Assembly: GCF_014764705.1 (NCBI RefSeq)
Contig: NZ_JACXXG010000014.1
Coordinates: forward strand, 1 to 64,000
Length of the DNA: 64,000 nucleotides
Reading direction: 5' to 3'
Source: Stutzerimonas kunmingensis
Lineage (GTDB): Bacteria > Pseudomonadota > Gammaproteobacteria > Pseudomonadales > Pseudomonadaceae
A program made the position numbers and the translations under genes. The notes beneath the pieces were generated by a model. The model had not been told where the DNA came from, ran no database searches, and was given only the letters and a program-made list of their open reading frames with translations. Below, piece after piece: positions 55,818 to 64,000 of this stretch. The stretch's first letter is position 1, and the number at the start of each line of letters is the position of its first letter.

Positions 55818-56588
55818 ATGCAGAAACTGATGCTCCTGCTGCTGACCGTTTTCCCGCTGAGCATCCTGGCTGCCGAGCCTGTCGCCGTATGGGCTTACCA
55901 ACCCTCGCCGCCCTTTGCGTCGGGGCAGAACCCCGGGCTATCCGAAGCACTGGTGCAGTTGCTCAACGAGCATCCGACCAACCAGGACCGCTACGACTTT
56001 CAGTTGACCCAGTTGCCGCGCAAACGTCTCGATGCACGCCTCGAGGACAAGGAGCCCGGCATCCTCCTATGGGCCACGCCGGAGTTCTTCCCCGAGCGCC
56101 TCACCGCCGGCGCCAGCTGGACTCGGCCTCTGCTGTGCGACATCCAGGACTTCGTGTCCCACAACGACAAGCCGGTCGACTATGACGGCCCGAAATCGCT
56201 GCACGGGCTGCGTCTGGGCGGCGTGCTCGGGCATCTCTACCGGGCGCTGGAAGGCGATATCGACAAGGGCCTGATCCAGCGCGAAGACGTGCACAACGAT
56301 CTGCAGAACCTGAACAAGCTGCTCAACCAGCGCATCGATGTCGCGTTGATGCCGCGCTCCTCACGGCTGTTCTTCAGCCTGACAGAGGTGCCGGACGCAC
56401 CGCTGCATGTTTCGCCACGCCCGCTCTATGTCTTCGACCGGCACGTGCTCATGACCGCCAGCCTGCCAGCCGAAACCACGCAGTTCGTGCATCAGCTCAT
56501 CGCCGATCTGCCGCACAGCGCGCGCTGGCAGACCCTGCTCAGGCGCTACGGCCTGCAAGAGATGAGCGCGCCCTGTCCCAATTATTGA
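55818..56588 (+). CDS. Periplasmic substrate-binding-like protein (SBP family 3 type)
   Basis: 256 residues with a signal peptide (MQKLMLLLLTVFPLSILAAE). The fold is like amino-acid binding proteins (QPSPPFASGQNPGLSEALVQLL; GLRLGGVLGHLYRALEG; VALMPRSSRLFFSL) but the ligand residues are not obvious, and no transporter genes are near. It may be an orphan sensor or scaffold, as is common in Pseudomonas. Confidence 0.8.
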   Translation: MQKLMLLLLTVFPLSILAAEPVAVWAYQPSPPFASGQNPGLSEALVQLLNEHPTNQDRYDFQLTQLPRKRLDARLEDKEPGILLWATPEFFPERLTAGASWTRPLLCDIQDFVSHNDKPVDYDGPKSLHGLRLGGVLGHLYRALEGDIDKGLIQREDVHNDLQNLNKLLNQRIDVALMPRSSRLFFSLTEVPDAPLHVSPRPLYVFDRHVLMTASLPAETTQFVHQLIADLPHSARWQTLLRRYGLQEMSAPCPNY

Positions 56589-56666
56589 GCGAACGTAAGC
56601 GCCACTGGCGAATCGAAGCTGGCACGGCTCATACTGGCGAAAAGAGAACGGAGTACCAATTCAGCC

Positions 56667-57215
56667 ATGAAAAAGGCACTGCTGGTCAGCCTGCTATTGA
56701 CCCTCGGCGGCTGCGCCACTCAATCCTGCGACCGCGACTGGAACGACCAATGTCGTGCCGAACGGCTGCTGTACCAGAATGACCTGATGCAGGCGAAGAT
56801 TCTGATTTCGATCGGCGACGAAGACAGCTACGAACTTGCCCAGGCCCTGCTTGATCGCAGTGCGAAGCTGGATCGGCGCGGCGAGACTGAGTTCTATCAG
56901 GCCCTTCTGCTGATTCGCCAAGGCCCGGAGCCATCGGAAGTGCTCGACCTGTTGGAGAAGGCCAAGCGCAAGGGCCACCCCCATGCGGTGGCCCTGCTCT
57001 ACAAGATCTATCACGAGCCGTACCTGCTCAACGAAGCAGACGAGGATCGCGCGGAACGCTATCGCGACGCCTACGGCGAGCTGGATGTCGCGCGCAGCGG
57101 CTATCCATCCTTCGACAAATCACTGGAGCTGGTGAATCAGCTGGTCGCTCCGCCACCGCCATCGGTCCCGTATCAGGCGCCCTGCCCGCAGCACTGCCTG
57201 GAACAGTCCCGCTAG
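56667..57215 (+). CDS. Predicted lipoprotein, unknown function
   Basis: 182 residues. A lipobox L-G-G-C (MKKALLVSLLLTLGGCATQS, Cys at residue 16) marks lipid attachment. The rest is helical, with repeated EAKRKGHPHAVALLYKIYHEPYLL-like segments resembling Sel1/TPR helices. Expressed from the same strand as the binding-like protein. Confidence 0.85.
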   Translation: MKKALLVSLLLTLGGCATQSCDRDWNDQCRAERLLYQNDLMQAKILISIGDEDSYELAQALLDRSAKLDRRGETEFYQALLLIRQGPEPSEVLDLLEKAKRKGHPHAVALLYKIYHEPYLLNEADEDRAERYRDAYGELDVARSGYPSFDKSLELVNQLVAPPPPSVPYQAPCPQHCLEQSR

Positions 57216-57245
57216 TTACGGGCCCGGGCGCCTGGGATTACCGTT

Positions 57246-57434
57246 TCAGGGCGCCGGGGTCTGCGAGATCCGCGGCTCCTCGTCGCCATCGGCCACCGCA
57301 CGCGCTTCCTGTTCGGTGGCGTAGGGGCCACCGACGATGGTGCCGTTCAGCTCCACTACCCAGCACACGGCCCAGGTCGGGCGCCAAGCCTTGGGTACGT
57401 CTTCGCCGCTGAGGTGCTTGATCTGAGAGGTCAT
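57246..57434 (-). CDS. Small conserved protein (62 aa)
   Basis: 62 residues: KAWRPTWAVCWVVELNGTIVGGPYATEQEARAVADG. The compact pattern and an AGGAG-like upstream sequence support a real gene, but no function is known. It converges with the 182-residue lipoprotein. Confidence 0.6.
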   Translation of the reverse strand: MTSQIKHLSGEDVPKAWRPTWAVCWVVELNGTIVGGPYATEQEARAVADGDEEPRISQTPAP

Positions 57435-57612
57435 GGCTTTTCTCCACTGCTGCTGGGTAAGTCGGCCGCCCCATATCGTCGGAACGACTCCATGTAGGGA
57501 AGACCACAGGCCAGCCGCCTTTGCTCGCCGGCACCGACGAAACGGTCCGCCAGCCGAACCCCCGGCGCTGCCGTGGCTCTACAGAACAGCCGCCGACGCT
57601 CGAGGAAAGACG

Positions 57613-58476
57613 ATGCGCCCCATTGCCAGCCTGCTCCTGCTGACCCTGCTCTGCGCCACGCTGTTGAACGGCTGCAGCCGCGCCACCCTGGTCTATCGCA
57701 ACCTCGACATGGTCGTGCCCTGGACGCTCAACGACTATCTCGACCTCGATAACCGTCAGAAGGACGAGCTGCGCGAACGCCTGCGCGAGCACCTGGCCTG
57801 GCACTGCAGCACGCAATTGCCGGAACTGCTGGCCAACCTCGAACAGCTTGAGCGTGAAACTGCTGGCGGCCAGCTCGATCGCCGCGATCTCGAACCACAG
57901 TACCGCGACGTCCGCGACGCCATGCACAGCGTTGCCGTGGAGATCACCCCCACCGCAACGGACCTGCTGCGTGCCCTGAGCGACAAGCAGGTCGCCGAAC
58001 TGCGCAACGCGCTGGAGGAAAACCGAGTGGAGTACCGGGAGAAATACCTGGCTCCGCCGCTGGACCGGCAGATTCGCGAGCGCGCCGAGCGTATGCAGGA
58101 GCGCCTGCAGTACTGGCTCGGCCAGTTGAACGCGGCCCAGCGTCAACGTGTGCTGCTCTGGTCTCACGCCTTGAACGAGCAGAACAGCCGCTGGCTGAGC
58201 AACCGCGAGCGCTGGCAAGAGCTGCTGTTGGCCGCGGTCGAGCAGCGCCACCGCGACGATTTCGATGACCGCATCGCGCAGCTGCTGCAGGAGCGCGAGG
58301 CGTTGCTGAGTACGAACGATCAGGCCGCGTTGCAGCGTGCCGAGCAGGCCGGATTGGACCTGGTGGCCGACCTCTATAGCCTCGCCGACGAAGGGCAGCG
58401 GACCCACCTCAGCGGGCGCCTGGCGCAGCTGCGCACCGACTTCAGCGACCTGAAATGCCTGGCGCCGACAGCCTGA
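57613..58476 (+). CDS. DUF6279 lipoprotein
   Basis: 287 residues. A lipobox (LLNGCSRATLVYRNLD, Cys at residue 21) and the typical opening YRNLDMVVPWTLNDYLDLDNRQK, followed by an all-helical Glu/Arg/Leu-rich body. ATG 57613 follows GAGGAAAG. The family is widespread in gammaproteobacteria and of unknown role. Confidence 0.9.
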   Translation: MRPIASLLLLTLLCATLLNGCSRATLVYRNLDMVVPWTLNDYLDLDNRQKDELRERLREHLAWHCSTQLPELLANLEQLERETAGGQLDRRDLEPQYRDVRDAMHSVAVEITPTATDLLRALSDKQVAELRNALEENRVEYREKYLAPPLDRQIRERAERMQERLQYWLGQLNAAQRQRVLLWSHALNEQNSRWLSNRERWQELLLAAVEQRHRDDFDDRIAQLLQEREALLSTNDQAALQRAEQAGLDLVADLYSLADEGQRTHLSGRLAQLRTDFSDLKCLAPTA

Positions 58477-58647
58477 TCCCGGGTGCTTGGGCGGTGAGTG
58501 GGTTGAGGCAAGTTCGGATGAACATAGCTGCGAGGCAAGGCGCTGCGACGAGTCATAGTGATGCTATGGCAAGGAGCAGCAACACAGTATCGGAGCCATG
58601 GGCGCCGAAATTGACCAACTGAACGTACCAAACAGGCTACTAACTAC
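58477..58647. repeat. Intergenic region with hairpin resembling a dispersed Pseudomonas repeat
   Basis: CATAG-TGATG-CTATG (58552-58566) forms a small hairpin within a stretch GGCAAGGCGCTGCGACGAG and GCAGCAACACAGTATCGGAGC. Sequences of this style recur at Pseudomonas gene ends, but only one copy is visible here. Confidence 0.35.
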
Positions 58648-61600
58648 TCAGCGTCTGGCCGGCGTCAGCAGGCGGCGCGCCTCGCGCTGGGCATCCTCGT
58701 CCAGTTCGACCAGCCATTGCGGCTTGCCCGCCGCCAGCACAGCCACCGGCAACCCGTCGCGAAAAAGGATCCGATTTGCCGCCAGGGCCGGCACCCTGGC
58801 GCCCGGCAACAAGGTGCCGAGCTGATTGAACGGATCGACCGCGGACACCGCCAGCATCTCGCCGGCCAGCGGCCGCTTGCGCACCTCGCGCAGCAAGCCA
58901 AGCGCCTCCGGCAGAGCGAACTGCTCGCCCGCCACCGCCTCAACAAAGCGCCCGCCGCGAATCTCGCCACGGGCTTCCAGCCGATGGTAGACCCGCAGCA
59001 GGTCGCGCCAGGGCGGCAACCAGTCCGCTTCACGCGCCAGCAGGCGCCAGCACACCACGCCGTAACGGCGCAGCAGCACACGGGCAATGTGCTCCAGTGC
59101 CTCTGCATCGAACGCTGGTGTTCTTGCCTCCTCTTCGCCCGCTCCAGACTTGCGCACCAGTGCCCAGCGGCCGGCGTCATCCATCCCGCCGATAAAGGCA
59201 CCCCCGCGGCTTCGCCGGGCCGTGCGCGAGCGCTTGCTCGCCGGCGCCAGCAATGCGCGCAGACCGGCGAAGCTGTCGGCGTTTACCAAGCCCACCGCCA
59301 CCAGCTCGCCAAGGGCATCCTCCAGTTCGCTGCGCAGCAGATGCGCGTCGTGCTGCAGCTCATCGAAGAACAGCGCGCCCTGGGCGTTCAGGCATTCGAG
59401 CACCCGCTGTGCCCGTGAAGACAGCTCCGGCGCCGGCGCATCGCTGGCCAGTGCATACCAGGTCGGTAACTGGCGCCGCGGCAGCAGCACGATCGGCGTG
59501 CCGCGCACCGGCCCGCCGCTGGCCCTGAGCCGCCCGGCCAGCCGTGTCCAGACAATGCAACCGGAGCGGCACAGCTCGTCCAGCCAGGTGCCACTATAGT
59601 CCTTCAGCCGCGCCGGCAAGAGATCGGCTTCCCACGCAGCGGCGGCGGCCTGAAAACCCTCCAGCTGTTCGACGACCGTGGCCAGCGCTTCGCGACCCTG
59701 CATGCGCGTGGTCGCGGACAGATGTTGCCAGTCGGCAAGAAAGCGCATGAAATCGACACGTTCGACCGGCTCGATCTCCCGCCGCAGACGCTTGACCGTG
59801 TAGCGATGGATACGCACCAGCAGATGCCGCTCGCACCACTCCTCCTCCACTGCGCCAGCGCTGAAACGCCCGCGCATCACGTAACCCTGACTTTCCAGAC
59901 GGACCAACGCCGCCGCGACGGCAGAGGCCGGTAACGCCAGCGGCCGCGCGATCAACGCCACCGGCAGCGGGCCGAAGCCGCTCAGCCGCGCACGAATCAG
60001 CTCGACCAGTGCCGCCTCTTCCTCGATTGACTGATCGTAACCGCCAGGCGCCTGCAGATGCGGCTGGAACGGGGCCTGCGGATAGACCGCGCGCAGCAGC
60101 ATCAGGCGCTCGAGCGGCAACCAGAGGACACGGTCGTGCGCCACCTGCATGCGTGTCGCGCGGCCGCCACGGGCCAGTTCGGCCAGCCATTCGCTCCATT
60201 GCAGCTGTGCGGCGGCCTCGGCCTCGGCAATGCAACCGAGCGCTGTCAGCGCCTCGTGCAACTCGTCGGCACTGCGCGCCTCGGGCCAGGCCTCCTCACG
60301 CACGGCGGCTATCGCTTCCGGGTCCAGCGCGCCCAGATCGTCAGCCGACTCCGGATCGCTCCAGCGCCGCGCGAGCACCGCCTGGGTGCGGCGCTCTTCC
60401 AGCGGTGCATCGTCGAGAAAGGCGTAAGGGCGCGCGCCGAGAATATCCATGGCCAGCGGCGACGGCGCGGGCAGATCACGCGCCAGCAGTTCAACCTGGC
60501 CGCCCTCCATGCGCCGCAGCAGCGCGAGCAAGCCTTCGCTATCCATAGCCTCGTGCAGGCAGTCATCGAGTGTCTGGCGTACAAGCGGATGATCGGGAAT
60601 CTCGCGCTCGCCGACGATGTTTTCCAGGCAGGCAACTTGGTCGGGAAAGACCGTGGCCAGCAGATCGTCGCTCTTCATTCGCTGTAGCTGCGGCGCGACC
60701 TTGCGTCCGCCGGCCATGCGCGGCAACGCCAGTGCCGTGGTGGCGATCCAGCGCCAGCGCACACCGAACAGCGGCGCATCCAGCAGTGCCTGGATCAGCA
60801 CCTGCTCGGCGCTGGCCGAATGCAGGTAGCGCCAGACTTCCGCCAGCGGAAAGCTGTGACTGGTGGACAGCGAAAGAATGATGGCGTCCTCGGTGGCCGC
60901 CGCCTGCAGCTCGAAGTTGAAGGTGCGGCAGAAGCGCTTGCGCAGTGCCAGCCCCCAGGCGCGATTGATGCGGCTGCCATAGGGCGAGTGAATGACCAGC
61001 TGGGTGCCGCCGGACTCGTCGAAGAAGCGCTCCATCACCAGCCGCTGCTGAGTCGGCAAGGCGCCAAGTGCGGAGCGGGCACGCGCCAGGTATTCGACGA
61101 TCTGTCGCGCGGCGGTTTCCGTCAGGCCAAGGGTGCCGGTAAGCCAATCGATGGCGGGCGACAGGTCCACCCCGCCCACCGCCTCCCCCTCAGCCAACCG
61201 CCGATCAATCTCGTCACGCAGCCGCGCCACGGAAAAGGACAGCTCGTCGCTGCGCCCAGGCGCCTCGCCCAGCCAGAAGGGAATGCTCGGCGGCATGCCC
61301 TGGGCGTCCTCGACACGCACCCGCCCGGACTCGATCTTAAGGATGCGATACGACGTGTTACCCAGCTGGAACACATCGCCGGCCAGGCTCTCCACCGCGA
61401 AGTCCTCGTTCACCGTGCCGATATTCAGCCCCTGCGGCTCCAGCAGCACGGCATAGTCGGCGTTGTCGGCGATGGTGCCGCCGGAGGTCAGTGCGGTCAG
61501 CCGACCACCGCGTCGGCCACGCAGGCTGCGCGTCGCGAGATCACGGTGTAGATAGGCGCCGCGGGTTCCGTGGCGGGTGGTGTAACCCTCGGCGAGCATT

Positions 61601-62967
61601 CGCAGCAGTGCCTGGAAGGTCGCGTCGTCGACCGCGGCATAGGGCATCGCACGGCGGAACAGCTGGAGCAACGCTTCCTCCTTCCATTCCCGACAGGCCA
61701 CCTCCGCGACGATCTGCTGGGCCAGCACATCCAGCGGCGCGTGCGGGATCTTCAGCGTGTCCAGCTCGCCACGACGCACGGCGTCGAGCAGCGCGGCACA
61801 CTCGATCAGGTCGTCGCGGGAGCTGGGGAACAGCCGGCCCTTGGACACGCCGGCGACCTGGTGCCCGGCCCGCCCAACCCGCTGCAGAAAGGCCGAAATC
61901 GAGCGTGGCGAGCCAAGCTGGCAGACCAGTTCGACATCACCGATGTCGATGCCCAGCTCCAGCGAGGCAGTCGCGACCAGGACCCGCAACTCGCCGCGCT
62001 TGAGCTTCTGCTCGGCGCTCAGCCGCTGTTCGCGGGCCAGGCTGCCGTGATGCGCAGCGACCACCTCTGCCCCCAGCCGCTCGGCCAGATGCCGGGTGGT
62101 GCGCTCGGCCATGCGCCGCGTGTTGACGAACACCAGCGTAGTGCGATGCTCGCCAGCCAGTGCCGCGAGGCGGTCGTAGACCAGCGCCCAGGCATCGTTG
62201 CTCATCACCGCTTCCAGTGGCACCGACGGCACTTCCAGCGCCAGGTCGCGGGCGCGGCCATGGCCGATGTCGACAATCTCGCACGGTCGCTCGACGCCGA
62301 CCAGAAAGCGCGCCACCGCATCGATCGGCTTCTGCGTCGCCGACAGGCCGACCCGCACCAGCGGCCGATTGCAGAGCGCTTCCAGTCGCTCCAGCGACAG
62401 CGCCAGATGGCTGCCACGCTTGTTGCCGGCGATGGCGTGAATCTCGTCGACGATCACGCTCCGCACACCGGCGAGCATTTCGCGCCCAGATGCCGAGCCG
62501 AGCAGCACATAGAGCGATTCCGGCGTGGTGACGAGGATATGCGGCACGCGCTTGCGCATGGCGTTGCGCTCGGCCTGCGGCGTGTCGCCGGTACGCACCG
62601 CGGTGCGGATTTCCAGCGCAGGTAGCCCCAGACGCGCCAGCTCGGCGGTGATCCCGGCGAGCGGCTTCTCCAGGTTGATATGGATGTCGTTGGACAAGGC
62701 CTTCAGTGGCGAGACATAGAGCACGCGCGTCGCGTCGGCCAGGCCGCCCTCGGCCAGCCCCTGCTGCACCAGACCATCGATGGCGGCGAGAAAGGCGGTC
62801 AGCGTCTTGCCCGAGCCAGTCGGCGCGGCCACCAGGGTCGAACGACCGGCACGAATAAGGGGCCAGGCAGCCGCCTGGGCCGGCGTCGGTGCGGGAAAAC
62901 TGCGGGAAAACCAGCCCGCCACGGCGGGGTGGAAACGGCCAAGTGGATCGACGGATGACGTGGTCAT
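58648..62967 (-). CDS. lhr: Large DEAD/DEAH helicase Lhr with full C-terminal region
   Basis: 1439 residues from ATG 62967. Helicase motifs: Q-motif [15 protein letters not shown], Walker [20 protein letters not shown], motif [49 protein letters not shown] and QRVGRAGH. The long C-terminal half contains a winged-helix/Lhr-core region and a DNA glycosylase-type tail ([57 protein letters not shown] is its conserved block; shown in part). Lhr unwinds DNA:RNA hybrids and takes part in DNA repair. The frame is intact and about the normal length (E. coli Lhr 1538). Confidence 0.95.
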   Translation of the reverse strand: MTTSSVDPLGRFHPAVAGWFSRSFPAPTPAQAAAWPLIRAGRSTLVAAPTGSGKTLTAFLAAIDGLVQQGLAEGGLADATRVLYVSPLKALSNDIHINLEKPLAGITAELARLGLPALEIRTAVRTGDTPQAERNAMRKRVPHILVTTPESLYVLLGSASGREMLAGVRSVIVDEIHAIAGNKRGSHLALSLERLEALCNRPLVRVGLSATQKPIDAVARFLVGVERPCEIVDIGHGRARDLALEVPSVPLEAVMSNDAWALVYDRLAALAGEHRTTLVFVNTRRMAERTTRHLAERLGAEVVAAHHGSLAREQRLSAEQKLKRGELRVLVATASLELGIDIGDVELVCQLGSPRSISAFLQRVGRAGHQVAGVSKGRLFPSSRDDLIECAALLDAVRRGELDTLKIPHAPLDVLAQQIVAEVACREWKEEALLQLFRRAMPYAAVDDATFQALLRMLAEGYTTRHGTRGAYLHRDLATRSLRGRRGGRLTALTSGGTIADNADYAVLLEPQGLNIGTVNEDFAVESLAGDVFQLGNTSYRILKIESGRVRVEDAQGMPPSIPFWLGEAPGRSDELSFSVARLRDEIDRRLAEGEAVGGVDLSPAIDWLTGTLGLTETAARQIVEYLARARSALGALPTQQRLVMERFFDESGGTQLVIHSPYGSRINRAWGLALRKRFCRTFNFELQAAATEDAIILSLSTSHSFPLAEVWRYLHSASAEQVLIQALLDAPLFGVRWRWIATTALALPRMAGGRKVAPQLQRMKSDDLLATVFPDQVACLENIVGEREIPDHPLVRQTLDDCLHEAMDSEGLLALLRRMEGGQVELLARDLPAPSPLAMDILGARPYAFLDDAPLEERRTQAVLARRWSDPESADDLGALDPEAIAAVREEAWPEARSADELHEALTALGCIAEAEAAAQLQWSEWLAELARGGRATRMQVAHDRVLWLPLERLMLLRAVYPQAPFQPHLQAPGGYDQSIEEEAALVELIRARLSGFGPLPVALIARPLALPASAVAAALVRLESQGYVMRGRFSAGAVEEEWCERHLLVRIHRYTVKRLRREIEPVERVDFMRFLADWQHLSATTRMQGREALATVVEQLEGFQAAAAAWEADLLPARLKDYSGTWLDELCRSGCIVWTRLAGRLRASGGPVRGTPIVLLPRRQLPTWYALASDAPAPELSSRAQRVLECLNAQGALFFDELQHDAHLLRSELEDALGELVAVGLVNADSFAGLRALLAPASKRSRTARRSRGGAFIGGMDDAGRWALVRKSGAGEEEARTPAFDAEALEHIARVLLRRYGVVCWRLLAREADWLPPWRDLLRVYHRLEARGEIRGGRFVEAVAGEQFALPEALGLLREVRKRPLAGEMLAVSAVDPFNQLGTLLPGARVPALAANRILFRDGLPVAVLAAGKPQWLVELDEDAQREARRLLTPARR

Positions 62968-63084
62968 GCCGATGAATATGGTGGCGCCCCAGCCTTTGCA
63001 CAAGCGACAGCCGGTCGGCGGTCGGGAAACGGCCATGGGATATGGCGGTCAACTTGATACATCCGCAACGCAACGGAGATGACC

Positions 63085-63390
63085 ATGACCACCACCCCGC
63101 TCAGCCTCGACAACGCCATGCAACTGGCCTCAGAAGCCTTCCTGCCCTGTGGTTGCGTGACCAGCGCCAACCCCGAGGACGACAGTTTCGGCTTCACCGT
63201 GATGAACGGCAGCGGCGAGGAAATCACCCGCGTGGCGCAGGTGCGCGACTACGCCGACCCGCTGCGCATGGCACAGGTGATCGAGCAGACCCGTCAGGAG
63301 CTGATCGACAAGGGTTGCACCCTCGAACCCTGGAGCATGCCGTTCATCACCGACGACAGCGCCATTCCGGAAACCACGCCGAACTACTGA
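63085..63390 (+). CDS. Conserved hypothetical protein (101 aa)
   Basis: 101 residues; ATG 63085 is preferred over 63079 because GGAG lies at 6-base spacing ahead of it. Content: LDNAMQLASEAFLPCGCVTSA, DDSFGFTVMNGSGEEITRVA, VIEQTRQELIDKGCTLEPW. Small soluble protein of unknown role. The downstream dehydrogenase gene follows after nine bases, suggesting one transcript. Confidence 0.75.
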   Translation: MTTTPLSLDNAMQLASEAFLPCGCVTSANPEDDSFGFTVMNGSGEEITRVAQVRDYADPLRMAQVIEQTRQELIDKGCTLEPWSMPFITDDSAIPETTPNY

Positions 63391-63399
63391 GGAGCGGCC

Positions 63400-64000
63400 A
63401 TGAGCGATCACGTGCTGCTGATCACCGGCGCCTCATCCGGTATCGGCGCGGCAACCGCACGTCTGGCAGCGGCGGCCGGCTACCGGCTGGCGCTCGCCGC
63501 ACGCTCCGAGGACAAGCTGCGGCAGCTGGTCGATGAAATCGGGCCGCAGCGCGCCCTCGCCATTCGCTGCGACGTGACCGATTACGCCGAGCAACAAGCC
63601 ATGGTGCAACGCGTGCTCGATCACTACGGCCAGCTCGATGCGGTCTACGCCAACGCCGGCATCCCCGGCAGCGAGGGCGGTTTCAGCGGTGCCGATCCCG
63701 AAGTCTGGAAAACCATGCTGCTGACCAACGTCTACGGCGTCGGCCTGACCCTGCGCTGCGCGCTGGCCGCCTTGAAGGCCAGCCGCGGTCATTTGCTGCT
63801 CACCGGTTCGGCGGCCGGGCGCTTCGTCATTCCCGGCTCGATGTACAGCGCCAGCAAATGGGCGGTGACCGGGATGGGTCTGAGCGTGCGCGAAGAACTG
63901 CGCGGCAGCGGTGTGCGGGTCACTCTGATCGAGCCGGGCATGGTCGACACGCCGCTGTTCGACGAACCGCCAGCCTATGCTCTGCAACCGGAGGATGTCG
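63400..64000 (+). CDS. Short-chain dehydrogenase/reductase, cut by window end
   Basis: About 200 codons visible. NAD(P) motif ITGASSGIGAATARL at the start, YANAGIPG, LLTGSAAGRFVIPGSMYSASKWAV with the catalytic Tyr-x-x-x-Lys, and VTLIEPGMVDTP. Classical SDR; substrate unknown. The reading frame is open at 64000. Confidence 0.93.
   Translation, partial: MSDHVLLITGASSGIGAATARLAAAAGYRLALAARSEDKLRQLVDEIGPQRALAIRCDVTDYAEQQAMVQRVLDHYGQLDAVYANAGIPGSEGGFSGADPEVWKTMLLTNVYGVGLTLRCALAALKASRGHLLLTGSAAGRFVIPGSMYSASKWAVTGMGLSVREELRGSGVRVTLIEPGMVDTPLFDEPPAYALQPEDV

Overview
The window looks like chromosomal DNA of a Pseudomonas-type gammaproteobacterium, most likely the Pseudomonas stutzeri (Stutzerimonas) group. 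It is mostly GC-rich. The order recA, cinA-type gene, mutS, fdxA matches Pseudomonas, and there are several sigma-54 activators, a Pseudomonas-like SOS box and a membrane PQQ glucose dehydrogenase. The species call is inference from content and style.

Left part (1-16356), accessory DNA. It opens with the end of an IS21-family element cut by the window edge, two tandem palindromes, a complete group II intron (739-2574) sitting directly behind a terminator hairpin, and a MITE-like inverted-repeat element (2767-2955). Then comes a nine-gene minus-strand operon (12419 down to 3081): OsmC-like protein, acyl-CoA-dehydrogenase-like flavoprotein, rubredoxin/rubredoxin-reductase fusion, NrtA/SsuA-type binding protein, permease, ATPase, outer-membrane porin, TauE/SafE permease and persulfide-dioxygenase-like metallohydrolase. 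A sigma-54 promoter (12481-12496), an upstream palindromic repeat and a dedicated NifA-like activator (12727-14346) precede it. I read this as an undescribed import-and-oxidation pathway, probably for an organosulfur compound, with sulfane-sulfur disposal at its end.

recA junction (14394-16912). The resident recA keeps its SOS box and first 166 codons, then is interrupted at 16356. A complete divergent recA follows 99 bases after the truncated gene's stop, in the same direction, then an XRE regulator and an IS630 remnant. This is the signature of a mobile island that integrates into recA and supplies a replacement recA.

Core and envelope genes (16938-33060): CinA C-terminal domain protein, acyltransferase, mutS, fdxA, CsbD protein, an overlapping trio (glycosyltransferase, DUF2334 deacetylase, UPF0104 membrane protein), a BrkB-family membrane protein, a four-gene operon MBOAT / FkbH-like / acyl carrier protein / SGNH protein that probably decorates a cell-surface glycan, and an LpxR-like lipid A deacylase.

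Right part (33092-64000): an AcoR-type activator divergent from a flavin monooxygenase with a sigma-54 promoter, a Cache-GGDEF diguanylate cyclase, a frameshifted TonB receptor behind a Fur-box-like site, a NIT-domain chemoreceptor, tRNA-Thr(CGT), a three-gene stress/envelope operon (DUF3618, holin-like), a GH5 glycosidase with three novel-looking 80-residue repeats, small conserved genes, CvfB-like RNA-binding protein, two PQQ sugar dehydrogenases, an RluF-like pseudouridine synthase, lipoproteins, the large helicase Lhr and a short-chain dehydrogenase cut by the window end.
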